Of a stretch of 64,000 nucleotides of DNA, positions 27,504 to 35,750 are shown in pieces. Origin of the DNA: Rhizobium sp. (lineage in GTDB: Bacteria > Pseudomonadota > Alphaproteobacteria > Rhizobiales > Rhizobiaceae); contig PEKW01000015.1 in assembly GCA_002796995.1 (NCBI GenBank), positions 246,444 through 310,443 on the forward strand. The letters run 5' to 3'. Numbering within the stretch: position 1 is the first letter of the stretch; every line of letters begins with the position of its first letter. The notes beneath the pieces are model-generated. The model searched no databases. It had not been told where the DNA came from and saw only the letters and a program-made list of their open reading frames with translations. Made by a program: the position numbers and the translations under genes.

Positions 27504-27543
27504 GGCCGCGTGTCCCCTGAATCGGAGGTCACCACCGCCTGCA

Positions 27544-29577
27544 TCACGGCGTCTCGACCAGAATTGTGCCGAGGACCAGATCGCGGGCGTAGCCGACCGC
27601 ATCCAGCGTTGCGTCCATGTCGGCGGTCGTGACGCTTGCCGGTTCGACCACGATGACGATGGCATCGGCGCTCTGGATCAGCAGAGGCAGGTGTTCGGCG
27701 GCGGCCGTGTGGCAGGCATTGATGACGATCAGGTCGGTGTCCGACTGGCGGGCCTTGTCCACGTAGCGGGAGAGCGTCGGCCGGCCCGGGCGCGACGGCT
27801 GAGCCACTGCCGGAAAATTCTCGTATTTCAGGATATCGGAGAGCGGGGCCGCTGCGATCGTCTCGTCCCGGGCAAGGGCGGCCGCGAGGCTTGGCGAAGA
27901 TCCCGAACGCAGGCGTGTCCGGGTCTCCGCGATGGCGCCCGGTGCATAGAGAATCCCGAGGCCCGCGTCGATCAGCGCATGAACGATGTCGGCGACGATG
28001 CCGCTTGCCTGCTGGACGTGTCCGGCCGAGATGAACAGGATCGTTGCCGGGTGCTGTCCGGCCGTCGCGTCGCGCAATACGCGGGCTGCCTGCAATATGC
28101 CGTCTCCCTGCGGAGCCGGGGCAGCGGGCGCGGGCTTGCGGCCGAAGGCGAACAGCGACCGCAGGCGCGAGGGCGGCTCTTCGACCACCGGCGCTCCCGT
28201 GGCGATGCGGGAGATGACGGGAAAACCGGCCCGCTCGAGTGCCGACTGTTCGGGTTTGCGGGCGCCGGAGAGGAGCTCCCTGAGCACCGCAAGCCCGCTG
28301 CCGAGCACGGTTCCGAACAGGCCGGCCGCGACCAGGATCATCAGCTTCAGCTTGAGCGACGACTTGGGCATCGGCACGGCCGCGGTGATCACCCGCGAAT
28401 TGTTCATGTTCACCGATTGCTGCTGGGCAAGCTCTTCCGCCCGGCTGAGGAAGGTCTTGTAGATGGCGCGCACGGCGTCTGCTTCGCTTTCGAGCTGGCG
28501 CATCTTGATCTGCGCCGCGCTGCTGTCGAAGCTGGTCTTGGTCAGATTCTGCAGCCGATCGGTGAGCGCCTTGGTGTTGGCGGCGGCGCGCTCGTAATTG
28601 ACCCGCATCGACTGGCGCACGCGGGCAAGCTCCGCCTCGATCGCCTGCTGCATGTTGGCGACCTGGGAATTGATGGCCCTGAGCTGGGGATGGTTGGCGC
28701 CGAGATTGGTTGCGAGCTGCGTGCGCTTGTCGAGCAGTTCGGCATAACGGTCACGCAGCAGCCCGATCGAGGTCGACTGCAGCACTTCCGGAATGGCGCC
28801 GGCTTCGATGGCGCTCATCGTCAGGTTCTTGGCTTGCTCGTAGATCGTCTGCTGCTGTTCCTCGACGCCGCGCGCGGCGATCAGCTGGTCGTTGATGCCC
28901 TGCACCTGTTGGTCGATGACCAGGCCCTGTTCGCCGGTGCTGACGAGGCCGTTCTCGGACTTGAATTTTTCGACCGCCAGCTCCGCCTTCAGCACGCGGT
29001 CGCGAAGCTCGCTCGCCTGGACCTGGAAGGAATTGCTCGCCCGGCGTGCCGCATCGCCGCGTGCCTGGTCCAGCTGCTGCAGATAGACATTGGCGACGGC
29101 ATTAGCGATGTCGGCGGCCTTGCCTGCATCCGGATGCTCGGCGGAAATGGTGAAGACCAGCGACTGGCCCGCGCGCTCGATGGTCACGTGCGTCTTCATC
29201 GCTTCCGCCACCGCGGTGACGCGATCGGCGTCGCTGGCCGGCTTTGCCGATGCGGATTTCTTCGGGGCGAAGAAGGGGTCCTCGACGAGATCGAGCTTGC
29301 GCGCCACGTCGCTCATCACGCCGCGCGACTGCATGACGTAGATCTGGCTGTCGAGATTGGACTGGTCCTGCTGGGCCGAATTGCCGTTGCCCTTACCGTC
29401 CACGCTTTCGGCGGAAAGTCCGAGCGGATCGAGCAGGATCTCGGCGGTCGAGGAGAATGTCGGTTTCAGTTGCAGGACATAGGCCGAGGCAATCGCCACG
29501 CACAGAGCAACGGCGATCACGACGTAGTGCATCCGTCGCTTCAAGATTGCCGGTAGTTGAAAAATGTCGATGTCCAT
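27544..29577 (-). CDS. Polysaccharide chain-length/export protein (Wzz/GumC family) with degenerate kinase-like C-terminus
   Basis: This 677-residue inner-membrane protein has a Wzz domain (about 1-120) after the MDIDIFQLPAILKRR start. A long coiled-coil periplasmic part (about 190-400) and a second membrane helix near 400-425 follow. The C-terminal cytoplasmic domain (about 500-677) aligns by position with BY-kinases. Where Walker A should stand it reads ILFISAGHVQQASG, without GKS/T, and no tyrosine cluster is seen. It probably controls polymer length and export without ATP-driven autophosphorylation. The start at 29577 is the conserved one; the frame to 29727 crosses the promoter region. 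Confidence 0.82.
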   Translation of the reverse strand: MDIDIFQLPAILKRRMHYVVIAVALCVAIASAYVLQLKPTFSSTAEILLDPLGLSAESVDGKGNGNSAQQDQSNLDSQIYVMQSRGVMSDVARKLDLVEDPFFAPKKSASAKPASDADRVTAVAEAMKTHVTIERAGQSLVFTISAEHPDAGKAADIANAVANVYLQQLDQARGDAARRASNSFQVQASELRDRVLKAELAVEKFKSENGLVSTGEQGLVIDQQVQGINDQLIAARGVEEQQQTIYEQAKNLTMSAIEAGAIPEVLQSTSIGLLRDRYAELLDKRTQLATNLGANHPQLRAINSQVANMQQAIEAELARVRQSMRVNYERAAANTKALTDRLQNLTKTSFDSSAAQIKMRQLESEADAVRAIYKTFLSRAEELAQQQSVNMNNSRVITAAVPMPKSSLKLKLMILVAAGLFGTVLGSGLAVLRELLSGARKPEQSALERAGFPVISRIATGAPVVEEPPSRLRSLFAFGRKPAPAAPAPQGDGILQAARVLRDATAGQHPATILFISAGHVQQASGIVADIVHALIDAGLGILYAPGAIAETRTRLRSGSSPSLAAALARDETIAAAPLSDILKYENFPAVAQPSRPGRPTLSRYVDKARQSDTDLIVINACHTAAAEHLPLLIQSADAIVIVVEPASVTTADMDATLDAVGYARDLVLGTILVETP

Positions 29578-29912
29578 TTTCCTGCCCAGAACCGCTGGCC
29601 GGCCATGTTTCTTCGGTGCGTCAATCGTCCGGAAAGCTCGCGGTGAATGCGAGGTCTCCGCGTGAAGGGAAGATGCCGTCGGACTGTGTGTAGGCCGTTG
29701 GGCAGGGGCCGGCCGGACAGTTCCCATCGAAACGACCTTCGCAGATCGTGGTTAACGAGTTCTGAACGGGAGGATCGAAGCTCGTTAACCTTGGCACAGC
29801 AAGATGTCGGCCGACATCGCCCGACAAACCCGATTTTAAGAGTTTGCGCTGCTTGATGGCCTCTCAATTTTGGTCTTATCCCGCGTCGATGAGCGACGCT
29901 GACAGGTGAAGA
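29578..29912. other. Divergent intergenic region of the exopolysaccharide locus
   Basis: These 335 bases lie between the minus-strand chain-length gene and the plus-strand glycosyltransferase gene. The only strong structure is the long inverted repeat listed separately. No RNA gene or small coding sequence with a ribosome site was found. Confidence 0.6.
29750..29790. promoter_or_regulatory. Perfect 10-bp inverted repeat, candidate operator of the exopolysaccharide genes
   Basis: GGTTAACGAG at 29750-29759 and CTCGTTAACC at 29781-29790 are exact reverse complements separated by 21 bases. Arm centres are 31 bases apart, about three helical turns. The position, between two divergent exopolysaccharide transcription units, fits a binding site for a dimeric or tetrameric regulator. 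A cruciform or transcribed hairpin is less likely because there is no T-run. Confidence 0.55.
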
Positions 29913-31112
29913 ATGAAGAGCCTCGAGCGCGCGGAAACGGTTGGCGGCCGCAAAGCTAGCGATGGCCCGCTGATCGTCCAGGTGGTGCGTCAGTATGCGC
30001 CTGGCCGCGGCGGCCTCGAAGATGTCGTCGCCAATCTCAGCCGGCTGCTCATGCAGCGCGGCTTCCGCGTCCGCGTCGTCACGCTCGACCGCCTGTTCCA
30101 CTCCCGCGATCGTGCCCTGCCTGAACGCGAGGTCATCGATGGCGTCGAGGTCGTGCGCATCCCGTGGAAGGGTTCGACCCGCTATCCGCTGGCTCCGGGT
30201 GTCTTTCGCCATATCGGCGATGCCGATCTCATCCACGTTCACGGCATCGATTTCTTCTTCGATGCGCTGGCCTGGACGCGGCCCTTTCACTGCAAGCCCA
30301 TGGTTGCGACGACCCATGGCGGTTTCTTCCACACGCCGAAATTCGCGGCGATCAAGCGGGTCTGGTTTCGCTCGGTGACGCGCCTGTCGGCGCTCGCCTA
30401 TCGCGCGCTATTGTGCTGCAGCCGGTCGGACATGGTACTGTTCTCCCAGATCGCCGCCCAGCGCGCAGTGCTGGTCGAAAACGGCGTGGATACTACGAAG
30501 TTCGCGGATCTTTCTTCGACCATCCCTAGGCGCCGGATCGTCACGATCGGCCGCTTCTCTGTGAACAAGCGGCTCGATCGCCTGTTCGACTCCATGCAAG
30601 CCCTGCAGGCGATGTCGCCGGAATGGCATCTCGACGTCGTCGGCTCTCCCTCCGATCTCACCGAGCAGGACCTGCGCAGCGAGATCACCCGGCGCGGACT
30701 CGCCGATCATGTGACGCTGCATGTCGGTATCGACAATGCCGCGGTGTGCCGCCTGATCGCACAGGCCTCGCTGTTCGCATCCGCTTCCGAATATGAAGGC
30801 TTCGGGCTGGTCGCCGTCGAGGCGATGAGCGCCGGACTGGTGCCGGTGCTGCATCCGAACGATGCCTATCAGGTGCTCGCGGGTCAGCATCCGGGCATTT
30901 CGCTTGCCGATTTCTCACGGCCGGAGGAGACCGCCGCACGCATCGAGCAGGCCTATCAGGACTTGCTGACTGATCCGTCGGCCAAACGCGCCGAGATGAT
31001 GGCGGCAGCTTCGGTACATGCCTGGGAGAGCGTGGCCGATCATTATATCGAAGTTTATCGCCAGGCGCTGGGAATGGACGGCGCCTCCGACAACCGGAGC
31101 CTGTCTGAATGA
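29913..31112 (+). CDS. Glycosyltransferase family 4
   Basis: This 399-residue GT-B enzyme transfers a sugar to the growing lipid-linked repeat unit in the cytoplasm. The N-terminal acceptor domain includes the RQYAPGRGGLEDVV glycine-rich loop and DLIHVHGIDFFFD. The C-terminal donor domain has the GRFSVNKRLD start, DVVGSPSD, and the EX7E-type motif ASEYEGFGLVAVEAMSAG that defines GT4. Its stop overlaps the next start (ATGA). The donor sugar cannot be read from sequence. Confidence 0.88.
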   Translation: MKSLERAETVGGRKASDGPLIVQVVRQYAPGRGGLEDVVANLSRLLMQRGFRVRVVTLDRLFHSRDRALPEREVIDGVEVVRIPWKGSTRYPLAPGVFRHIGDADLIHVHGIDFFFDALAWTRPFHCKPMVATTHGGFFHTPKFAAIKRVWFRSVTRLSALAYRALLCCSRSDMVLFSQIAAQRAVLVENGVDTTKFADLSSTIPRRRIVTIGRFSVNKRLDRLFDSMQALQAMSPEWHLDVVGSPSDLTEQDLRSEITRRGLADHVTLHVGIDNAAVCRLIAQASLFASASEYEGFGLVAVEAMSAGLVPVLHPNDAYQVLAGQHPGISLADFSRPEETAARIEQAYQDLLTDPSAKRAEMMAAASVHAWESVADHYIEVYRQALGMDGASDNRSLSE

Positions 31113-32239
31113 CGACCGCCGGTTCGAAGCATCGGGTGCTGATCGTGACCGGGCATCATTTTGCCGAGGCGCCGCGCAAGGTCGATCTGCATTTCATGGC
31201 CGACGCGCTGCGTGCCGGCGGCGATCACGTGGATTTTCTCGCCTGCCGACTGAGCTTTCTCAGCCGTTTCCTCAAGGACGGACGCTTCGCCTATGCGCGG
31301 CAGCGGCCACTCAATCGCTGGAACCTTGTGGGCGAGGGGCTTGAGGAGTTTCTCTGGTACGCGCCCTTCCACCCGATGAACCTCAAGCTGCCGCTGCTCA
31401 ACGCCCTGAGCGCGCCGCTCTTCCGGCTCTACGATCGGCTCCTGCCGAAGGCGGTCATGGAGCGGATGGCGGGCTATACCCACATCCTGATCGAAAGCGG
31501 TCCGCCGCCTCTGCTGACCCATCGAATCCGGCAGGCGGCGCCGAAGGCCCGCATCATCTACCACGCGGCCGATCGCCTGAAGACGATCCGGGTCCACCCA
31601 TGCGTCGAGGCGGCTCTGGCCAAGGGTATCGGCGACTATGACCTGATCCACATCATGGCCGAAGCCATGCGCGCCGACTTCCCCGCCGATGCGCCGCTCC
31701 TCTATCTGCCGCACGGGATCGCCAGGGACAGTTTCGACAGGGCGGTGGAGAGCCCCTATGCGACGCCGCGCAATGCCGTCAGCGTCGGCGACATGCTGTT
31801 TGACGCGCGGGTCATCGACACGCTGGCTGCCGGCTATCCCGACTGGACCTTCCACCTGTTCGGCAAGAAGGCCGTGCCGTCCGAGCGGCGCGCCAATATT
31901 GTGGTGCATGGCGAAGTGGCCTTCGAGACGATCGTGCCCTTCATCAAGTTCGCCGACATCGGCCTTGCCCCCTATGGCCGCAGCGACGGCGCCGACTATC
32001 TCAGTCAGTCCAGCCTCAAGATGATCCAGTACAGCTACTGCCGCCTGCCGATCGTCGCTCCCACCTTCGCGGCCGGAGGGCGCGACCATGTCTGCGCCTA
32101 CGATCCCGGCGACGAGGCATCGATCGTCGAAGCATTCCGGCGTGCCCAGAGCTTCGACCGGGGAACGATCGAGACGGCTTCGATCCGCAGCTGGCAGGAG
32201 GCGGTGCAACTGCTTTTCGATCACAAGGACGTGAAATGA
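31109..32239 (+). CDS. GumK-like glucuronosyltransferase (GT70)
   Basis: This 376-residue GT-B protein resembles xanthan GumK in its opening (VLIVTGHHFAEAPRKVDLHF, with the catalytic-type Asp after the loop) and in its C-terminal SSLKMIQYSYCRLPIVAP donor-site segment. GumK adds glucuronic acid from UDP-glucuronate at the membrane, so the polymer is probably acidic. Translation is coupled to the GT4 gene through a 4-base overlap. Confidence 0.75.
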   Translation: MTTAGSKHRVLIVTGHHFAEAPRKVDLHFMADALRAGGDHVDFLACRLSFLSRFLKDGRFAYARQRPLNRWNLVGEGLEEFLWYAPFHPMNLKLPLLNALSAPLFRLYDRLLPKAVMERMAGYTHILIESGPPPLLTHRIRQAAPKARIIYHAADRLKTIRVHPCVEAALAKGIGDYDLIHIMAEAMRADFPADAPLLYLPHGIARDSFDRAVESPYATPRNAVSVGDMLFDARVIDTLAAGYPDWTFHLFGKKAVPSERRANIVVHGEVAFETIVPFIKFADIGLAPYGRSDGADYLSQSSLKMIQYSYCRLPIVAPTFAAGGRDHVCAYDPGDEASIVEAFRRAQSFDRGTIETASIRSWQEAVQLLFDHKDVK

Positions 32240-32372
32240 GCGGCGGTGGCACGGGCGCAGGCCGCACGCGCATGCGTGCGAATGAAACCTTAAGGCTTGT
32301 CCCATACGGACAGGCAACGGCACCCGTCGGCGCAATGGCCGGGGTTGCCCGCGTTCAAACAGAGTATCATTG

Positions 32373-33905
32373 ATGGTCAAGCGCATCGTCGCCAATTCAG
32401 CTCTGAACGCCGCAGCCGGCCTTGCCCTGCTGCTGATCGGCTTCGTCTGCTCCATCATCACCGCCCGGCTGCTCGGGCCCGAGGCCAATGGCATCATCGC
32501 CTTCTCGCTCTGGCTTGCGGTCACGGCGGCGCTGATCTCGGAACTGGGGACCGGTGTCATCCTGCTTCGGCTCCTGCCGCAGTTGAAGGTGCAAGGGCAT
32601 GACGACGCGGCGCGGCGCGGCTTTGCCGCCTATCTTCTGCGCCCGGTCGTGCTGGCGACGGTCGTCGTCACCATTCTCTATTTCCTCGCCTTCTGGGTGG
32701 CCGAGCACGAGCACTGGGCGCGAACAGCCCCGCTCGTCGTGCTGCTGACCGGCATCCTCATCTTCGTCCAGTCGATCGGCTCCTTCACCAAGAACGTCAT
32801 GCTCGGCGAGCAGGATGTGGCCGCCTTCTTCCGCATGTCTGTCATCGCCGGCATCCTCCAGTTCGCCGGCGTTCTGGCCGGTGCGCTGGTCTTCGGCATT
32901 CCCGGGGCGATCTGCGGCTACATCCTCGGCTTCGTGCCGCAATTCTTCTATTCGCTCGGCATCCTGAAGAGCCGCACCAATGCCTGCGGCATCGCCCCGC
33001 GCTACCTCGTCAGCTCCTCCCTCATCCTGTCGGTGCAATATATCATCGACTCGATCTTCCTGAACCGCGTCGAGCTATTCTTCCTGGAGCGCTCGCACGG
33101 CGTCGAAATGGTCGGCTATTATGCGGCCGCGCTGTCGCTCGCCAACCTTGCCCTGCAGTTGCCGGTGCAACTCACCGGCAGCCTCGTTCCCTATTATTCG
33201 GAGAAACTGAAGCTGCACGACACAGACCGGCTTCCGGTCGCCGTGTTCGAAAGCGTCGTGCGCAGTATCGGCTACATCACCCTGCCGTTGAGCTTCGGCC
33301 TCGCCGCCATCGCTCCGACACTGGTCACCGTCGTGTTCGGAGAGGCATTTGCTCCCAGCGGCCCGATGCTGGTCATTCTGGCGCTGGTCGCGCCGGTGTT
33401 CGTGCTCGGCATGATCTGCACGCAGTACCTGTTCTCCCTCGACCGCATCAAGGATCGGCTGATGATCGGCGTGCTCGGCGCCGTCATCATGGTGACCGGC
33501 TCACTGCTGGTCGTGCCGTCCTTTGGCGGTGAGGGCGCGGCGGCTGTTCGCTTCTTCGTCTTCCTGATCATGTCCGTGCTGATGATGCGCGGAATGCAGT
33601 TCGAGGGATCGCTCTCGCGTATGTACCGCACCGTCGGCAAGGTTGCCGCCGCCGCCCTGTTGTGCGGCCTCGCCGCCTATGCTGTCCTGCATCTGATCGG
33701 CGGCGTGCTTGGCCTCATCGTGTCGATCGCATGCGGCGCACTGGTCTATTTCATCGCCTTGCGTCTGCTGGCTGCGATTCCCGTGGAAGACCACGCGCCG
33801 ATCGAAGATCTGATCGCGCGCCTTCCGGCGCGCGCTGCAGCTGCCGGCGACCGGCTACTCGGATATCTGCTTGTGAAACCTGCATCGTTCGAAGGGGACA
33901 GCTGA
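32373..33905 (+). CDS. Polysaccharide flippase (Wzx/MATE-like, oligosaccharide translocase)
   Basis: This 510-residue protein has twelve or more predicted membrane helices and the usual opening of the family (NSALNAAAGLALLLIGFVCSIITARLLGPEANG). It flips lipid-linked repeat units across the inner membrane before polymerisation. I take the ATG at 32373; a TTG directly before it is also in frame. The 133-base gap after the GumK-like gene may hold a secondary promoter. The C-terminal 50 residues are cytoplasmic and not conserved. Confidence 0.85.
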   Translation: MVKRIVANSALNAAAGLALLLIGFVCSIITARLLGPEANGIIAFSLWLAVTAALISELGTGVILLRLLPQLKVQGHDDAARRGFAAYLLRPVVLATVVVTILYFLAFWVAEHEHWARTAPLVVLLTGILIFVQSIGSFTKNVMLGEQDVAAFFRMSVIAGILQFAGVLAGALVFGIPGAICGYILGFVPQFFYSLGILKSRTNACGIAPRYLVSSSLILSVQYIIDSIFLNRVELFFLERSHGVEMVGYYAAALSLANLALQLPVQLTGSLVPYYSEKLKLHDTDRLPVAVFESVVRSIGYITLPLSFGLAAIAPTLVTVVFGEAFAPSGPMLVILALVAPVFVLGMICTQYLFSLDRIKDRLMIGVLGAVIMVTGSLLVVPSFGGEGAAAVRFFVFLIMSVLMMRGMQFEGSLSRMYRTVGKVAAAALLCGLAAYAVLHLIGGVLGLIVSIACGALVYFIALRLLAAIPVEDHAPIEDLIARLPARAAAAGDRLLGYLLVKPASFEGDS

Positions 33906-33928
33906 CGCGCGCGCGCACTGGGGGAACC

Positions 33929-35734
33929 ATGGAAACTCGACTGACAGAATCCGAAATCCAGCCATCCGCACGGGTTGCCGCGGCCGCGGCCGCCGCGCGG
34001 CCTGTGACGTTCAGCGACACGGTCGGGTTGTTCATGCCGGCCGCGGGCAAGGCCACGGCGTCGGGCGTGCTTTTCGTCAGCCCCTGGGGGCTCGAGGAAA
34101 TGTGCATGCGCAAGTTCTGGCGGGTCGTCGCCGATGCCCTGGCGGGCCAAGGCATGGCGAGCCTGCGCTTCGACTATCCCGGCACGGGCGATGCGCTGGA
34201 TCGCAACGACTATGCCGGCGGGCTTTCGATTTGGGAGGACTGTGTCGTCGAGGCGGCGCAGGCGCTGCGCCGGCAGTCGGGTTGCCGAAACGTCATCGTG
34301 GTCAGCCAGGGGCTCGGATCCGCCCTTGCCGTCCGCGTTGCCGATCGTATCGAGGGGCTTACGGCGATCGCCTGCCTTGCCCCGGTCACATCGGGACGGG
34401 CCTTCCTGCGGGAAATGCAGATCTGGTCGCGCATGGTGGACGAAGGCCTCGGCGTTCCCGAGGACCATCGGCTGCGCGACGGCGTGGGGATTGCCGGGCT
34501 GAGGATGCCCGACGAGATCGCCGCCGATTTGCGCAAACTCAGTCTCACCGGCCTGCCGCATCGCCCGGCGCCCCGGGCGTTGGTGGTCAAACGTGCTGAC
34601 CGTCCGGCGGATACGGAGTTCTCCGCGCAGCTGACGGCGATGGGCGTCGATGTGCGCGAAGCCGACTATACCGGCTACGACGAATTCATTTCGAACCCCG
34701 CCATCTCCACCATGCCGGACGATATCCGCAAGGTCGTGCTCGACTGGATTGGGTCTGTCGCGGCGGCCCTTCCCTCCGAAGCGCCCTTGCCCGTCGAGCG
34801 GCACGCGTCAGAGGCAAGCCTGCTCGGCCCGGATTTCCGCGAGACGCCGGTCAACTTCGGGGACGGTGGACGCCTGTACGGCATGTTGTGCGAGCCGCTC
34901 GGTCCGCGCAGCGGTGCAACCGTGGTAATCCTCGGCACGGCCTATGACCGCCATGCCGGTTGGGGACGTTCCAGCGTGATGATGGCGCGCAACCTTGCCG
35001 CTGCCGGCGTCGCGAGCCTGCGCTTCGACGGCGCCAATATCGGCGACAGTCCGCCGGTGCCCGGCGTGCCGGATCAGGTGCTCTACCAGGACAGCCAGAT
35101 CGACGACGTTCGGGCGGCACTCGACTTCCTGGCACGGCGCGACCTGACGCCTGTCGTCGTGTCCGGCCGTTGTAGCGGTGGGTATCTGACCTTCAAGAGC
35201 GCCGTCGCCGACCAGCGCGTCTCCGGCGCCATTGCCGTCAATCCCTTCGTCTTCCACTGGCAGCAGGGGCGCGACATCGACGAATCCCTTCGCTACATGC
35301 CGCGCTCGCTCGACGTCTATCGCGAGAAGATGTTCCAGACAGAGACGTTCCGGCGGCTGCTGGAAGGGCGGGTCGATATCAGGCGGGCCATCGGCAATAT
35401 GGGCCGGGCATTCTGGCGACGTGTCGCACGCAAGGCGACGCCGGTGCTCCAGATGCTGCCGGGAAGCGGCGGAGAATATGCGGAGGTCCGCAAATCGTTC
35501 CAGTCGCTCGCCGAGCGCAAGATGCCGCTCTATCTGCTCTACAGCGAGAACGATGTCGGTTTCGAACACTTCGCCGAGCATTTCGGCCCCAAGGGTCAGG
35601 GCCTGCGGCGTTTTTCGAACGCCCACCTGTCCATCGTTCCGGAGGCCGACCACAATTTTACCCCGGCACCGGCGCGGCGTGCCTATCTCAATGCCTTGAT
35701 CGATATGGCCCGGCGTTTCCCGCCGGGCGAATGA
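33929..35734 (+). CDS. Tandem alpha/beta hydrolase (exosortase-associated-hydrolase-like), second domain with Cys nucleophile
   Basis: The 601-residue protein contains two alpha/beta hydrolase domains (about 25-280 and 305-600). In the first, the nucleophile elbow reads VSQGLGS, with Gly128 where Ser is expected, so it is probably inactive. In the second it reads SGRCSGG, placing Cys415 as nucleophile, as in dienelactone-hydrolase and exosortase-associated hydrolases. A late acid (SENDVGFE) and His (EADHNFTP) complete a triad. The start at 33929 follows a GGGGGAA site. It is the last gene of the plus-strand exopolysaccharide unit and may process an acyl group or carrier-linked intermediate. 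Confidence 0.75.
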   Translation: METRLTESEIQPSARVAAAAAAARPVTFSDTVGLFMPAAGKATASGVLFVSPWGLEEMCMRKFWRVVADALAGQGMASLRFDYPGTGDALDRNDYAGGLSIWEDCVVEAAQALRRQSGCRNVIVVSQGLGSALAVRVADRIEGLTAIACLAPVTSGRAFLREMQIWSRMVDEGLGVPEDHRLRDGVGIAGLRMPDEIAADLRKLSLTGLPHRPAPRALVVKRADRPADTEFSAQLTAMGVDVREADYTGYDEFISNPAISTMPDDIRKVVLDWIGSVAAALPSEAPLPVERHASEASLLGPDFRETPVNFGDGGRLYGMLCEPLGPRSGATVVILGTAYDRHAGWGRSSVMMARNLAAAGVASLRFDGANIGDSPPVPGVPDQVLYQDSQIDDVRAALDFLARRDLTPVVVSGRCSGGYLTFKSAVADQRVSGAIAVNPFVFHWQQGRDIDESLRYMPRSLDVYREKMFQTETFRRLLEGRVDIRRAIGNMGRAFWRRVARKATPVLQMLPGSGGEYAEVRKSFQSLAERKMPLYLLYSENDVGFEHFAEHFGPKGQGLRRFSNAHLSIVPEADHNFTPAPARRAYLNALIDMARRFPPGE

Positions 35735-35750
35735 GCCAGAGGAAGTCGTT

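Noticed and set aside
27502..29556. 684-codon plus-strand frame opposite the chain-length gene
   Set aside because: The minus-strand protein has Wzz and coiled-coil features and a conserved start. The opposite frame has no motif and no ribosome site.
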